Below, piece after piece: positions 44,201 through 54,448 of a stretch of DNA of 64,000 nucleotides. This DNA is from Apostichopus japonicus (lineage: Eukaryota > Echinodermata > Holothuroidea > Aspidochirotida > Stichopodidae): assembly GCF_037975245.1 (NCBI RefSeq), contig NC_092568.1, positions 37,784,501-37,848,500 of the forward strand, written 5' to 3'. The notes under the pieces are model-generated. The model worked only from the letters and a program-made list of their open reading frames with translations. It was not told the DNA's origin and made no database searches. The position numbers and the translations under genes are program-made. Every line of letters starts with the position of its first letter. The first letter of the stretch is position 1.

Positions 44201-45204
44201 TCATAGCAAAAGGTGCCATGGTAAAGTTAATGTCCATGAGTAATGAGTTTAGGCGGAGGGAAGGGGGGGGGGGGATTCTTGGTTAGTTGAACGAGGGTGA
44301 CACGTTGAGGGGTGTGCTTGGGTATATAAATTATGTATCTCTTAAATCTGCACATTTGTGTTAAAATAACCCAAACGACTTAGCAGATTTTCTCCACACA
44401 AGGTAGAAGGTATAAAGAGCTTACCTCATTATATGAACTTGTGTCTCCTAAGTCTTCAAATTGAACGGTCATACTAGGTCTACTTAGGTAAACTGTAACT
44501 GTTCTTCCATAACTCCAAGGACCAACATTTAAACTGAGGTCAACGATAAATGTTTACCTGTCCAATATTCTCCTTCTGGGAAGGTGTCATCTGTAGGTAG
44601 CGTGTGTATTGCCATGGAGGTCTGTTTTTACCTCCATGGTATTGCAGACCATTAGAACGTAAAATCAATGCACAAAGTTATAATTAAAGTAAAACGTGAT
44701 TTTTGATGTAGGCCTATAACTTCAAGGGGGAATATTATTTTGTCTTAAGAAAACTGACTGTGGTAACTGAGATCAAGTGTATTATATGGAACGCTTAAAA
44801 ATGTGAAAATTCGTCAACACTCGACCAATATTCTCCAAATTTATACCGTGATAACATGTATCGTGATAACGACTTGTGCCTTGAACACCTTCAGCACCAA
44901 ATATGAGAGGTCAAAGACATGCCGACAAATGTTGACTGCATTTTCTTACATGATATTTTCGTATTGATTTGTAGGGTGGACTCTTGAGTATCGGGGATTC
45001 ATGATGTCATCTCTCTATACTGCTCACAAATCTGAATTCATTTGCGTCGATGACCACGCAGAGGGAATTCATCGTAGCGGAGCGAACAATGAAGAGTCGA
45101 CAATTGTTCCAGTACACGTTAAATGTAGTGCAAGCGGTGGAGGTCTCCCGTGTGCTCCTTACGCTGATGGCCAAGACTTACCTTGCGCCGTGTGTACCCA
45201 GTAA
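35204..45204 (+). CDS. Secreted short-chain collagen C4-like protein, complete (6 exons)
   Basis: Extracellular protein related to the invertebrate short-chain collagen C4 family, first known from sponges. Exons: 35204-35317, 38630-38684, 39557-39700, 40642-40779, 42896-43204, 44975-45204. All junctions are GT/AG and in phase; 990 nt, 329 aa. Residues 1-20 (MLLSPIHTIFIFIPFVVTEC) form a signal peptide. Exon 3 holds CVMCPP and then just seven Gly-X-Y triplets (GDPGPPGPQGFQGMPGRDGRD). A Pro/Ser-rich linker leads into the family's non-collagenous C-terminal domain: TYIRWGRTTCP, HYNHKGSGSNFLCLP, IYGTEY, APCAVC, GWTLEYRGFMMS, EFICVDDHAEG, LPCAVCTQ. Such domains have many cysteines. The very short collagen stretch is unusual. 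Exon 2 (18 codons) rests on phase and splice sites only. Confidence 0.87.
35318..38629. other. First intron of the collagen-like gene
   Basis: A 3.3-kb intron without a supported exon. It has a G run near 35600 and a possible small transposon at 36297-36597. The segment from 37200 to 38100 is strongly AT-rich. No other structure is apparent. Confidence 0.55.
36297..36597. mobile_element. Possible small DNA-transposon remnant
   Basis: The left end reads ACATGGGCGTCTGCAGAAAA. The inverse complement of the right end reads CCACGGGCGCAGATCCTGGT. The two are loosely alike, and the right end carries GGTGGGGACGCGTCCC. The similarity suggests a degraded hAT-like MITE. No clear target-site duplication was seen. 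Confidence 0.35.
41001..41180 (+). mobile_element. Diverged relative of the hAT-type MITE
   Basis: It starts CACTAGCGGATCCAGGG, like the CAGTGGCG end of the intact copies. It then has GGGGAGGGGTCTAAGGGGAG, CCCCTCCCCTTTGGAA and CTCAGATGCAATTTGGTGC. The last three segments match the inverse complement of the copies at 32399 and 51338. The other end is not clear. It lies in the collagen intron 40780-42895. Confidence 0.6.
41382..41530 (+). mobile_element. Second, partial relative of the hAT-type MITE
   Basis: The segment has CGCCGTCCTGGGGGAGGGGT, then AAGGGGAGGGGGTGTCCCCC and TCCCCTTTTGAATTTTTTTG. These match the internal part of the MITE family in the same orientation as the neighbour at 41001. 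Terminal repeats are not preserved. It may be part of one older composite insertion with that neighbour. Confidence 0.5.
43608..43810. repeat. Degenerate 20-25 bp repeat around TTATTGACCAT
   Basis: Eight or more imperfect copies of CTTGTTATTGACCATGTAGC occur in the last collagen intron. Spacing varies, so this is an old tandem array. No exon is visible in the intron 43205-44974. A 10-bp perfect hairpin (CCATGGAGGT, 8-nt loop, ACCTCCATGG) lies at 44612-44639. Confidence 0.65.
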
Positions 45205-45426
45205 TGAACACTGATGGCTTTAACAGCGTACAAAACCATCCCGACAACTTAATTGTTTACTTCATAATTGATATTTCAGTGAAATTCAATGTTCTTTTTT
45301 TTCTTTCTTACCTAAAGACGAATTAACATTTAACATGCAATACCAGAGATCGATGGTTAGGTAAATTACACGATGGATTTTTGAGAAAAAAAGAGTGACA
45401 AAGTGAGCCTCAACTGGGTTCACTTG

Positions 45427-45547
45427 TATGTATGTATGTATGTATATGTGATCTTCCCGCAAGCAGGAACTCGCGAAAGAAGCCATTGAGGCTTATAGAC
45501 TCGCAAGCTGACCGAAGCCAATCTCTCGGCACACATCCATAATAAAC
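45427..45547 (-). mobile_element. SINE 3' fragment, same family as 58815-59056
   Basis: The plus strand shows CGCAAGCAGGAACTCGCGAA, AGAAGCCATTGAGGCTTATA and CAAGCTGACCGAAGCCAATC. These match the 3' half of the SINE at 58815-59056 in the same orientation. A TATG microsatellite (45427-45446) sits where the 3' tail would be. The tRNA-like head is missing, so it is 5'-truncated on the minus strand. Confidence 0.7.
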
Positions 45548-47559
45548 TCAAATATACAGGGTTATTTTAGTTCTAGAAGTGAAAGCGCAACAGATAACAG
45601 GCTAAGCAAGTTTATGCATATTGGTAGCACACATTTAGTAAAAGTTGCATTTCATATACGGTGAAGGGCTCATATTGAACTGTACCAATAAATAAAGAAC
45701 GCAGCATGACCTTTGTCTCCTCTAGCTTTTCTGAAACCGACGACGGTGACTGTCCGAGGACGGTTTCGAAATAAAGCAACACGAGCAGCAACTGGTTTAT
45801 AACTACGGCTACAATATATACTCGAAGGCGTAAGAGGGAATTTCTGATTGTTGTACACTCTTCGACTGGGAGTGTATACGGGGAGAGAGAGAGGGGGTTC
45901 TGCGAAACCCTAGGAAGTATCATCATTTGCAAACACGGTTCTTATTCTCAGGTTTTTGTTTAAAGGAAGTACGTGTCAGAAAGAGCCCCTTAGCCCTAGA
46001 CTAGTGGGGATGGGGGGGGCATGAGCGAAACTTCGGGCGGATGCTAAAGCGTGTGAACATATTTTTTGTTCTGTCGTAGCAATTTTGAAGCCCCAAAACA
46101 CATGTTAGAAAGAGCAATTAATGTCTCTCTAAAAATGGAATGTAAACCTTGGTGAAATGTCCAGGGTGGGTTTCAATTGCAGCCTTTACAGATATTCCTG
46201 TTTGTTGTAGCGAAGTCTACAGCACAAAAATACATGTTAATAGAAGGAATTAAATTTCTCTGGAATGTATTTCAAAGTCGCCGCCGGGGTTGAAAGGGCA
46301 ACACACCCATGCAGAAGCTGTAGCATTTTGAGATACTTCGTTTATCTCGTAGTGATTTTGAGGCACAAAAGTAGGCCTATATATTATTTGTTATTATTTA
46401 CAAATTATTGAGGGTTTCCCCTTATACCTCTGACCCACGTTCCTACACGTACCTGTCATACCATTTGTTACCAACTTCACTACGCATACAATCCGCTGTT
46501 TCTTTGATCCATTTCAAGCTGATCCTAATTTGGGAAGTGCAAACGTAAGAGGAAACAGAGAGAACGACTTTTGTATTCATTTCTAGTCTATAATTTTTAC
46601 GTTCATAGGTGTGAATCCTCGCAAATTTCGGCTCCGAGTTTTGACCGACTTTGTATCAATTTTGGATTTGCACAGGGTGCTCCTCCCACCCCCCCCCCCC
46701 CCCCACCCCCACTGAATGTACATAGTATACCTGTACCGAGTTCTAAGGTACAGGCCTAGTGAAAATGAGGAGCATAGGCCTAAATCTAGCCTACGCTAAA
46801 CGTGGATTGCCCTCTTGTTTCCCATTTCATTTAACAGAGTTATGTTCAAAGGTTATAGCACCATGACTGATCTCTTCAGTAAGGCAGAATATGTCACCAA
46901 AACAGGACTAGCATTGGTAAAATACAGGTGGCAAAAAACCTACAGTGGATTAACGACCTTCCTCATTCTGGACGCAGAAATACTAAATCGGCTACGATGA
47001 AGCTTTGGTCTGCGCATGCACACCTCTTTTTGTACCCGTTGCTACATGCATGCAAACAGCTGTATTCATGTCAACGATTTTGTATACAGTGCCTATAGGC
47101 GCGGCGCTAGATTGATGACTCCTATATTTTTCACACACAAAAACGGGCAGCCAGTACACGCGCGCGTCAGCAGACGTACGTTTTTGACAAAAGAATTTCT
47201 TGCAGCACGTTCGTTTACACTGATGAAGCCAACTTGCACGTATACGCGTGGATATTAGTTTGACTGTTCTTTTCGTAAAACTGCTTTGTCGGGCTTCCAA
47301 TATGGCTAACAACACTTTCTTCGTAGTACAGAAGAGGAACAGTAAGAGCAAGAATAAAATAACCCAGATCAGGGACATAGCTAGACTTCTGGTTTGAGGT
47401 GTGCCCAATGCTTTTCGCCAATAGTTTTCCAGGGAGATGGGGCAGTAATTACCTATTTCTGAAATGTGTGGGAGGGAGAGGGCATGGAAATTATTGGGGA
47501 GGGAAGCAACGCAGAAGCACACCGGAAGATATCAATTCATTTGCAGGTATGATGTAACA
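45548..47559. other. Intergenic stretch after the collagen gene
   Basis: Possible poly(A) signals for the collagen gene lie at 45541-45546 and 45687-45692. No exon with a recognisable product was found. A minus-strand ORF (46992-47522) includes a hydrophobic stretch, SLIWVILFLLLLFLFCTT, but has no supporting similarity. A C run is present near 46690. Confidence 0.5.
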
Positions 47560-47584
47560 TATATGAGCTCTACAATGAAACCAA

Positions 47585-47852
47585 CCAAACACCTTGGTCA
47601 TCCATCCTCGAACATAAAAGATTGGGATATTTCGGTCATGTAGCAAGACTCCAGGAGGACGCTCCAGCAAAGGTTGCTTTAAGAGAAGCATTGAGACATA
47701 CTGCTAAACCAGTAGGAAGGTCCGTGACTACCTTGCTTGGAAAAATAAAGTCGCAATTTAAGGACGTTAACATTAACAATTTCGAGGAAGCAATAAACCT
47801 TGCGCAAGATCGTGATACGTGGCGGAGGTTAATCACTGAGCATGTCGGATAG
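47585..47852 (+). pseudogene. 3' remnant of a non-LTR retrotransposon ORF2 (C-terminal tail)
   Basis: The frame reads HKRLGYFGHVARLQEDAPAK, then KPVGRSVTTLLGKIKSQFKD, then NLAQDRDTWRRLITEH and a stop at 47850-47852. The RLGYFGHVARL, GRPxTT-like and AQDRDxWR motifs are typical of the region after the reverse transcriptase in LINE-type ORF2 proteins. No RT catalytic motifs lie upstream. It is a 5'-truncated insertion, the usual fate of non-LTR copies. The frame is still open, which suggests a fairly young copy. Confidence 0.75.
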
Positions 47853-48262
47853 ACGAGACTCAACTTACTACTACTACCGTAGGCCTACTATGTAGGCCCT
47901 AACATATATTTTATGCATATTCCTAATTATGCGGCAAAAAACAAAATTAAAAAGAACACCACGGTTTCAATTTCATTCAGAAATCAAGTATAGAGTCTTC
48001 GGTGATGTAACTTATTCTGGTTAAACTTTGCTTTCAATAACTAACAAAACAAGTAGCCTATATATCTAGCATCTTCGCGCTATACAAAATCTTTGGATTC
48101 ATGTAGCTGCGCACGTGACTGAATAGTATTTTAAGATGAGACGCGCACGGAATGAATTTTGCGCGCTTGGCAAGCTCATCACATGCATATCATCTGCACA
48201 GTAGGCCTACTAGTGATAACGTCCAGTACATCAATACATTCTAATACTTAAAAGAAATAGAC

Positions 48263-48313
48263 ATGAAGGCTGAAGAAGTAATTCATCCTTTTCATAAATC
48301 GAAGCTTCATTGA
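48263..48313 (+). other. Upstream ORF (16 codons) before the 48326 gene
   Basis: ATG at 48263 opens a 16-codon frame (MKAEEVIHPFHKSKLH) that ends 12 nt before the main ATG at 48326. If the transcript starts upstream of 48263, this short ORF could reduce translation of the main frame. The transcription start is not known, so the role is inference. Confidence 0.4.
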
Positions 48314-48325
48314 GACAATAATCTC

Positions 48326-50674
48326 ATGGGGAATGTCTTAAGTCGTGGCAGATCGGTGCTAAGACTCGATCAGGGTTCATACGACATCAGTGAAGCAGAG
48401 AAGCAAGATTCGTTTACTCGTTGGTTGCAAGATCCATCCAAATCACCACCGAAACACACGGTAGACGTTGGCATGGACTTGTACTTCCAGCGAGGTAAGT
48501 ATGATGGTTTTGACCATGTGCAGATTCCCACCCAATAGTAGAATGAATTACACTTCGGGGAGTTTCGAAACAATGATTTTACTAACTTTGCGCATACGTT
48601 GAAGTTAACTGTATAATTCCGCTAATTTGATGTAACAATACACGAACGTGTCTTAAAATACAACATGGATGATTTCTATATTCACTGTGGCAAGTTTGGT
48701 CCTTTTCGTTACGACTTTGTAGAGTAAACTTGTTGTTTGGAAAAGTGGTTACAATTTGACTTACGAACATGGTTACTGTATACAGTGTCTTAATTATGTC
48801 AGTACAGCTTCATATGTATAACACGTTAACATAATTACCGTACACCACCATACGCTGCTATGAAAATTGTTACTTTCTGATGTTCTTCGTATATAAACTA
48901 CGTTCTGCGGTTTGCGGTAACCTGTCGTTGCTGGAAGCAAACATGATCCTTTGAGAGATAACAGCCTAATGAAGATATTCTTGATTTTCCTCTGTGATTT
49001 ATTTTATCCCGCAACAATGTTATTTCATTCGTTGTAGGGTCGCCAAAAAAAAAAATCCTGACATGATCATTCGTTGAAGTTCACGGTAAAATTCCGATAT
49101 AGGCCTATGGGTGAAATATATATATATATGTCATTCCTTGTTGCAATTTTAGGCGTTATCGGGTTGTGTAGATTTCAACTGCGTTCGAAGAACGTGTTTT
49201 AATTTGGCATTCAAAAACGGCAACGAAGAGTCAAATGTGTATAACATTACGTAGAGTCACAAGAAACAACATGCGAATGTATTATACTACCGTACCGCGC
49301 TATTGTAAACAATACTTTAAGGTGGATTTAATACTTCTGTAGTTTCTAGTTTAATACACTTATCTTTTCTCTCATTTCCATTGCATGTCGGACCAAACAT
49401 CAGACGTGGTCGGTAATAACAGGTGTTCAGGCTCTATAAGTGGACTTTTAGTACCCACCAACATCAGTCAAACATTACTGGTAAAATAAATGATTTTTGT
49501 AGTTAAGATACGATGACCCTCTTACGAATTTTCACATCGCGACACAATTTAAAAATCATTATAATCATCAGTACCGTTTTACCTCTAAATATGTTACTAC
49601 TGTTCCATAGCAAAAAGTGAAAGAGAACGGTGAATTAAAATATTAATAAATCCATGCATTACTATCATATTTATAGTCAACTCTGAAGATGACATATTTG
49701 GTAAGGTCTGTACCAAATTTGGAGTAATGTGTCCTGCAAAAAGTATATACTGAAATGATGAGTCGGGTCGGGTTCAGTCGTACAGTGTGCGGTGAGTTTT
49801 AGTAATTCTAACAGCAACCTCTTGATTAAAAATGGAGGGCAAATTTGTATTTTTCTTCATCTGTTGCAATCAAGCTATGAAACAAACTTGGAAATTCATT
49901 TCAGTTCGTATGTTTACGAGCTCAATCACACGAATAATTAAAATAAAGAACAGAAGAAGAGAAAGTAGGCTATACAATTTTCATATTTTTTCTTTCCTAT
50001 AGGATCCTTGATGGGGACTTGATTGTCCCTCCTGATCCTTTTTTTCTACTAAACATACACGAGTCTTTTTTTTTTTTTAGGTTCCTGGCTCCGTACCTCC
50101 TAGATGGCCATCTAGATCCTCAAATCATGCACCAGCTGCTTCAATCTTGCCGAGACAAGGTCAGCAAACATCATTAGTAAACAGAGAACATACGGCCAGA
50201 CGTCGACCTCAATGGCCAGTAAAGGAACGAACTAGAGAGTCCACATCTGATAGGCAACCAGACAGAAAGACAAATTCAAATAAAAACCGTTCCAAAATGT
50301 CATCTTCACAAAATCACAAAAAGCGTCGAAATAGAAAAGTAGTACCTCGTGAAGGTTTAAATGAGGCTGTACCTGCTGAGAGTAACCCTCGTGACCAACC
50401 CAGTGACGGTCTTGCGCATGCACCGACGGTTGTGGATAATATCCGGCATACGGGGAGACGCAAGCCAACCTCTAACAACTTTGAAATACCATGGGTATCT
50501 AGTGAGAAGGATGGCGCTCACCAAGGTACAGGCGCAGATCCCAATACTTCTTCTGCAAGACCTGAAAGATCACGTGGATCGAAGCAGGCGAAGGTACCCG
50601 ACGCAACTGGGGCCAGTGATCACGAAGAACGTACGTCGTCAAGCAAAGAGAAAGTTGAACGACGTCATCGCTAA
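48326..50674 (+). CDS. Unrecognised protein with N-myristoylation-type start and basic, disordered C-terminus
   Basis: I do not recognise this family. Exon 1 (48326-48494) starts MGNVLS, which has Gly2 and Ser6 as required for N-myristoylation, then DISEAEKQDSFTRWLQDP. It ends at a good donor in phase 1. The main exon (50081-50674) follows a long T tract and is open in phase 0 for 198 codons. The phases clash unless a middle exon exists. The segment 49431-49480 (50 nt, acceptor ttcag, donor gtaaaa, encoding SISGLLVPTNISQTLL) fixes the phase exactly and gives 270 aa. The main exon is rich in Arg, Lys, Ser and Pro, with a possible nuclear signal KKRRNRK, and has no visible fold. Expression and the middle exon are unproven; a cytoplasmic-face membrane anchor is inference. 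Confidence 0.55.
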
Positions 50675-50711
50675 ATCCCGGCACGACTTCAATTATTTCA
50701 ACTTGTATCAC

Positions 50712-50717
50712 AATAAA
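50712..50717 (+). terminator. Poly(A) signal of the 48326 gene
   Basis: AATAAA lies 38 nt after the stop codon; a second AATAAA is at 51034-51039. Their presence supports 50081-50674 as a terminal exon. Confidence 0.55.
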
Positions 50718-51337
50718 ATACTCAAGTTGCAGGACAATGTAGATATTATGAATTTGATGTTGTTTACGTTGAATGTACATTTCATAGCTCCGTTCGTGAT
50801 TACACAGAAATGGCAACCCAAGTAGAAGAGAAATGGGTGCTTGAAAACATAATTCGAAAGTAATGTCAACGTGCACTTTCTTTTGGCCTCTACCAACCCC
50901 CTGCCCCCCCCCCCCACAAAAAGCCGTAACAGATGATATGAAAAGATCAAGAGACATTGTTATTCCCTTAGCCTATAATGCATCAATGGCTACTTAACTG
51001 GAGAGAGCTGCAAACCCCTCTCCTTATATAAGAAATAAAGCTCATACAAAAAACTTGAAAAATGCCCGCATTTGCACATGATACTCTCCCATGTGGCTAT
51101 GGAATACTATTTATCCCCCCCCCCCCCGCACCTGCGTTTAATTCCTGTTACACTTCAGGTGCATACAATATCCTATTTAATTATATTATCTCATTCCAAC
51201 GATTCCAGGTTTTAACCCATACAAAAGCATGCCAAACAACTTGAACATTTAATGGGTACATAAAAAATGTTGACAATAGCTTTCAAATCAGGGCTCAACT
51301 TGATAACAAACTTTGATGATCATAATAGGCATTGTTG

Positions 51338-51700
51338 CAAGGGCGTAGGAACCGGGGGGGCTGGGGGGGCGCCAGCCCCCAGTGAAAAATATGGGGGGAG
51401 CGGAAGTATCGTTCCGCCCCCCCGCTCCGCAAGTCAGAAAACCCCTTTTTCATTTCCAAATGAGAAAAAAATCTCATTTGAAGCACCAAATTGCATCTAA
51501 GGCCAGGTGAAAATGCAAAATTCTTTACAAAATGGAGTGGGTGTTGAAGTGTGCTATATTGCACCAAATTGCATCTGAGGCCACCTGGAAATGCAAAAAA
51601 ATTCCAAAGGGGAGGGGGACACCCCTCCCCTTAGACCCCTCCCCCAGGCCGGCCATCAGTCTTCAGCCCCCCCACTCAAAAGTACCTTCCTACGCCACTG
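51338..51700 (-). mobile_element. hAT-type MITE, copy 2, with 8-bp target-site duplication
   Basis: A 363-bp element flanked by CATTGTTG on both sides (51330-51337 and 51701-51708). Ends and interior match copy 1 at 32399-32752: GGGCGTAGGAACCGGGGGG, GGAGCGGAAGTATC, CAAATGAGAAAAAAATCTCA, CACCAAATTGCATCTGAGGC and CCTTCCTACGCCACTG. Each copy contains two CACCAAATTGCATCT segments. The close match and clean duplications suggest recent insertion. Confidence 0.88.
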
Positions 51701-51708
51701 CATTGTTG

Positions 51709-54448
51709 CATCTATTCTGGGTTCTGTGAGTTTGTGTGAGATACTGTATTACTTGCATTGAGCGTTCTAATCGATAGTGACAAATCCGTCTCTTTCATAA
51801 CAATCTCTCTCTCCTGGTCTTCTGTAACATCAAACTGAGCCACTGTAATAGTTTGGCATTAAATTTGTCACAACTTGGTGGTCATTAACAAACTCAACAA
51901 TGAAAGAAAATATTTGGTATCCTGGAAACATAATCTGGAACTTTTAATCTACCAAACTATAGCTTTAGGAACAAATGAAATGATGGGGTAAAATCTGCTA
52001 CAGTTTTAGAGTAAATAAACCATTAATGATTAGCAATTCCCCAATTTAAGAGTAACAAGTGGTTGACATATCAACCTTTTAGATCAAAATCATTTCATGG
52101 CTCGGGCAGAAAAGTGAAATCTTACAAGTAATTACAGTATTTTGTGTGATTTATTTCTTCACTAATTTTCTGCAGCATCTGCAATATTGATTTATGATAG
52201 TTATTTATGAGACCATTAGGAACACTTTCTGGTCAACATTCCTGAGCTACATTAGGGAGATTCCAACAACTTTGAGGTGCTCCAACCCCCCCTCCCCCCT
52301 CCCCCCCCATTCCTCTCTCACCCAAAACAACCCTTCCACCATATGAACCCTTCCCAGAACATCCAAGCCAGTCACTGACGAGAAAACTGCATGATTTAAT
52401 GGCAGAGTTCATGTTACAGCTGATTCCAGCCATATCCAGTGATTTTCATGCCTCAACCACTGCATGACTTCAGTGGTATTAACACTACGGGAGAAACTTC
52501 GCCAAATAAGTTTGAGTCACATTCTAAATCTAGTGACTGGAGTCACGACTCCTCACAACACTGATAAATTATGACTCTGCGAATTCTAATTCTTGACTCT
52601 GCTTCTTTTCACATACCATCACAAGAATAAAAGAAGTGAGGCAAGCAATTTAAATTACTCATATTTTATTTTGCTTCTTAGAAACATGATTTCAAGGTGA
52701 ATGGTTAAACAAGCAAAATGCTAACCGAAACAGTCAAGGCAATATGAAATGAAATAATCTCATTAAATAATCTGTAATACTTCTTAGTTTGATTATGAAG
52801 AATATCACCATGGCCTTCATGTGGTGCTTAGTGTGTGAGAAACATTAAGAAAACAGTCATCATCATAAAATGTTTGCAGTATTTTTCAATACTTACTGCA
52901 AGTTTATATATCTGTAGCTCTGAATAGTGAATACAAATATTTGGATGAAAATGAGCATCATTTGCAATTATTTATGGTTTGGTAACAGGCAGGATTTGAA
53001 CTAAAAAAGTTGAGTAGATGTGAATAAAGTGATTCAGCATTTATAATTTCAAATCAAGACCATCCCATATAGATTGTGGCCAATTCAATACACGTATCCT
53101 TCCCCCCTTCCCCATCCTCACAGCCGCCCACCCCTCCTCATGCACTTCAAGGTAAATCACAAATATTTGAAGTAAAATTTGTAGAAATAAAATGATGTGG
53201 CTTTCACCCATATTTTCATTAAAATACAGAAATCTTAAACACAGACTATGAGCACCATGAAATAGCTACCAAGGAGGGCAATATGCTGCTGGTAATAATT
53301 CAAACTGCTCCGCCCTATTTCTAACATTTTTACAGAGGAAAATGGAAGCCAAACTAACTATTCACCTAAAACATAACAAGTGATGCTGGTGCAACAATTC
53401 CCATCTGATGTTTTCAGCACCATTCCCAGATTCAAGGTTATTCAATAAACTGGACACTCAACCTCAGAGAATCACAGCTAGGATGTTAGGGCCCATCAAT
53501 CCCCTTCTCCAACTAAATCAATACAACATATGATCTCACACTAAAACCATATGATTAGATTATTGTGCACATTCCAATATGATTGCCAGTTGCAAGGCCT
53601 TCACTGGTCCAGTCTCAAGGGGGCTCCACACCCACAGTATCACCAAACCAAATGAACATAAACTCACTAGTATATGTTCCATACCCAATCTTTAGCTATA
53701 GGTAACTCTACACTCACAGTACCACCAAGCACATTAACAATCATGCAATGGTAACTAGTCCAAACCAAAGGTAACTCTTAATATGTAGGTAACTCTACAC
53801 TCACAGTATCACCAAACCAAATTAAGAACAACTCACAGGTAAGAGGCAAACTAAAGTGTTTCCACCACTAGTTCAATTTTTGTTATTTAAACCCCAAGAT
53901 GACTGATTTGAAGCATGCTGTACCCACAGAGCTCCATTCTGTACCTTTGCATCTAGAAGGGATGACAAAGCTGGTCAGAGAACACTCTTTGTTTGCTGTT
54001 GTTCATCATGAGATGTACTCCAGTAATCTTCAAGCCTTTTCAAGTGAGAGTCCTCAAGACAAGTGTCCCCTAACGATGTCAACTTTGGTTATTGTCAATC
54101 ATCACCCGATGGTTAAATGTCACCTAGGAACTGAATCTGTAAACAAAAACAAACTAAATGTATAAAGATATGAATTGAATTTAAATGATAAAAAACCCCC
54201 ACTAAAAAACCATTAAAAGTAAAGTAGGTATTACAAATTGAAGATTTACAGAATTAAAACAACTAATAATATCAATAAACAACCTAATAATAAGCTGTTA
54301 TCATTTTAATAAAACCTTAATTCAGTACAATGTACATTTTTTCATACATTACCTATTTAAAATTAACAACTTTTTCTCTCCATTGAGGTAGGGTGGGGAT
54401 TGCTTCAAAAAGAAAAAAAAAAAGGGAAAAAAAAAGAGTAAATTCCTT
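51709..54448. other. Intergenic stretch 3' of both flanking genes
   Basis: This lies between the convergent ends of the 48326 gene and KIF6. No coding exon was recognised. Possible KIF6 poly(A) signals (TTTATT on the plus strand) include 52665-52670. At 53625-53840 there are three diverged copies of a segment with ACTCTACACTCACAGTATCA and CCAAACCAAA. Confidence 0.5.

Noticed and set aside
45730..45800. CGAAAC...GTC on the minus strand, reminiscent of a hammerhead ribozyme 3' core
   Set aside because: The required CTGATGA core is not present at a suitable distance, so the match is partial and probably chance.
46992..47522. Minus-strand ORF of 176 codons with one hydrophobic segment
   Set aside because: No recognisable domain, no supporting exon structure and Cys/Arg-rich random-looking ends. 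It might hide a first exon of a type II membrane protein, but nothing confirms this.
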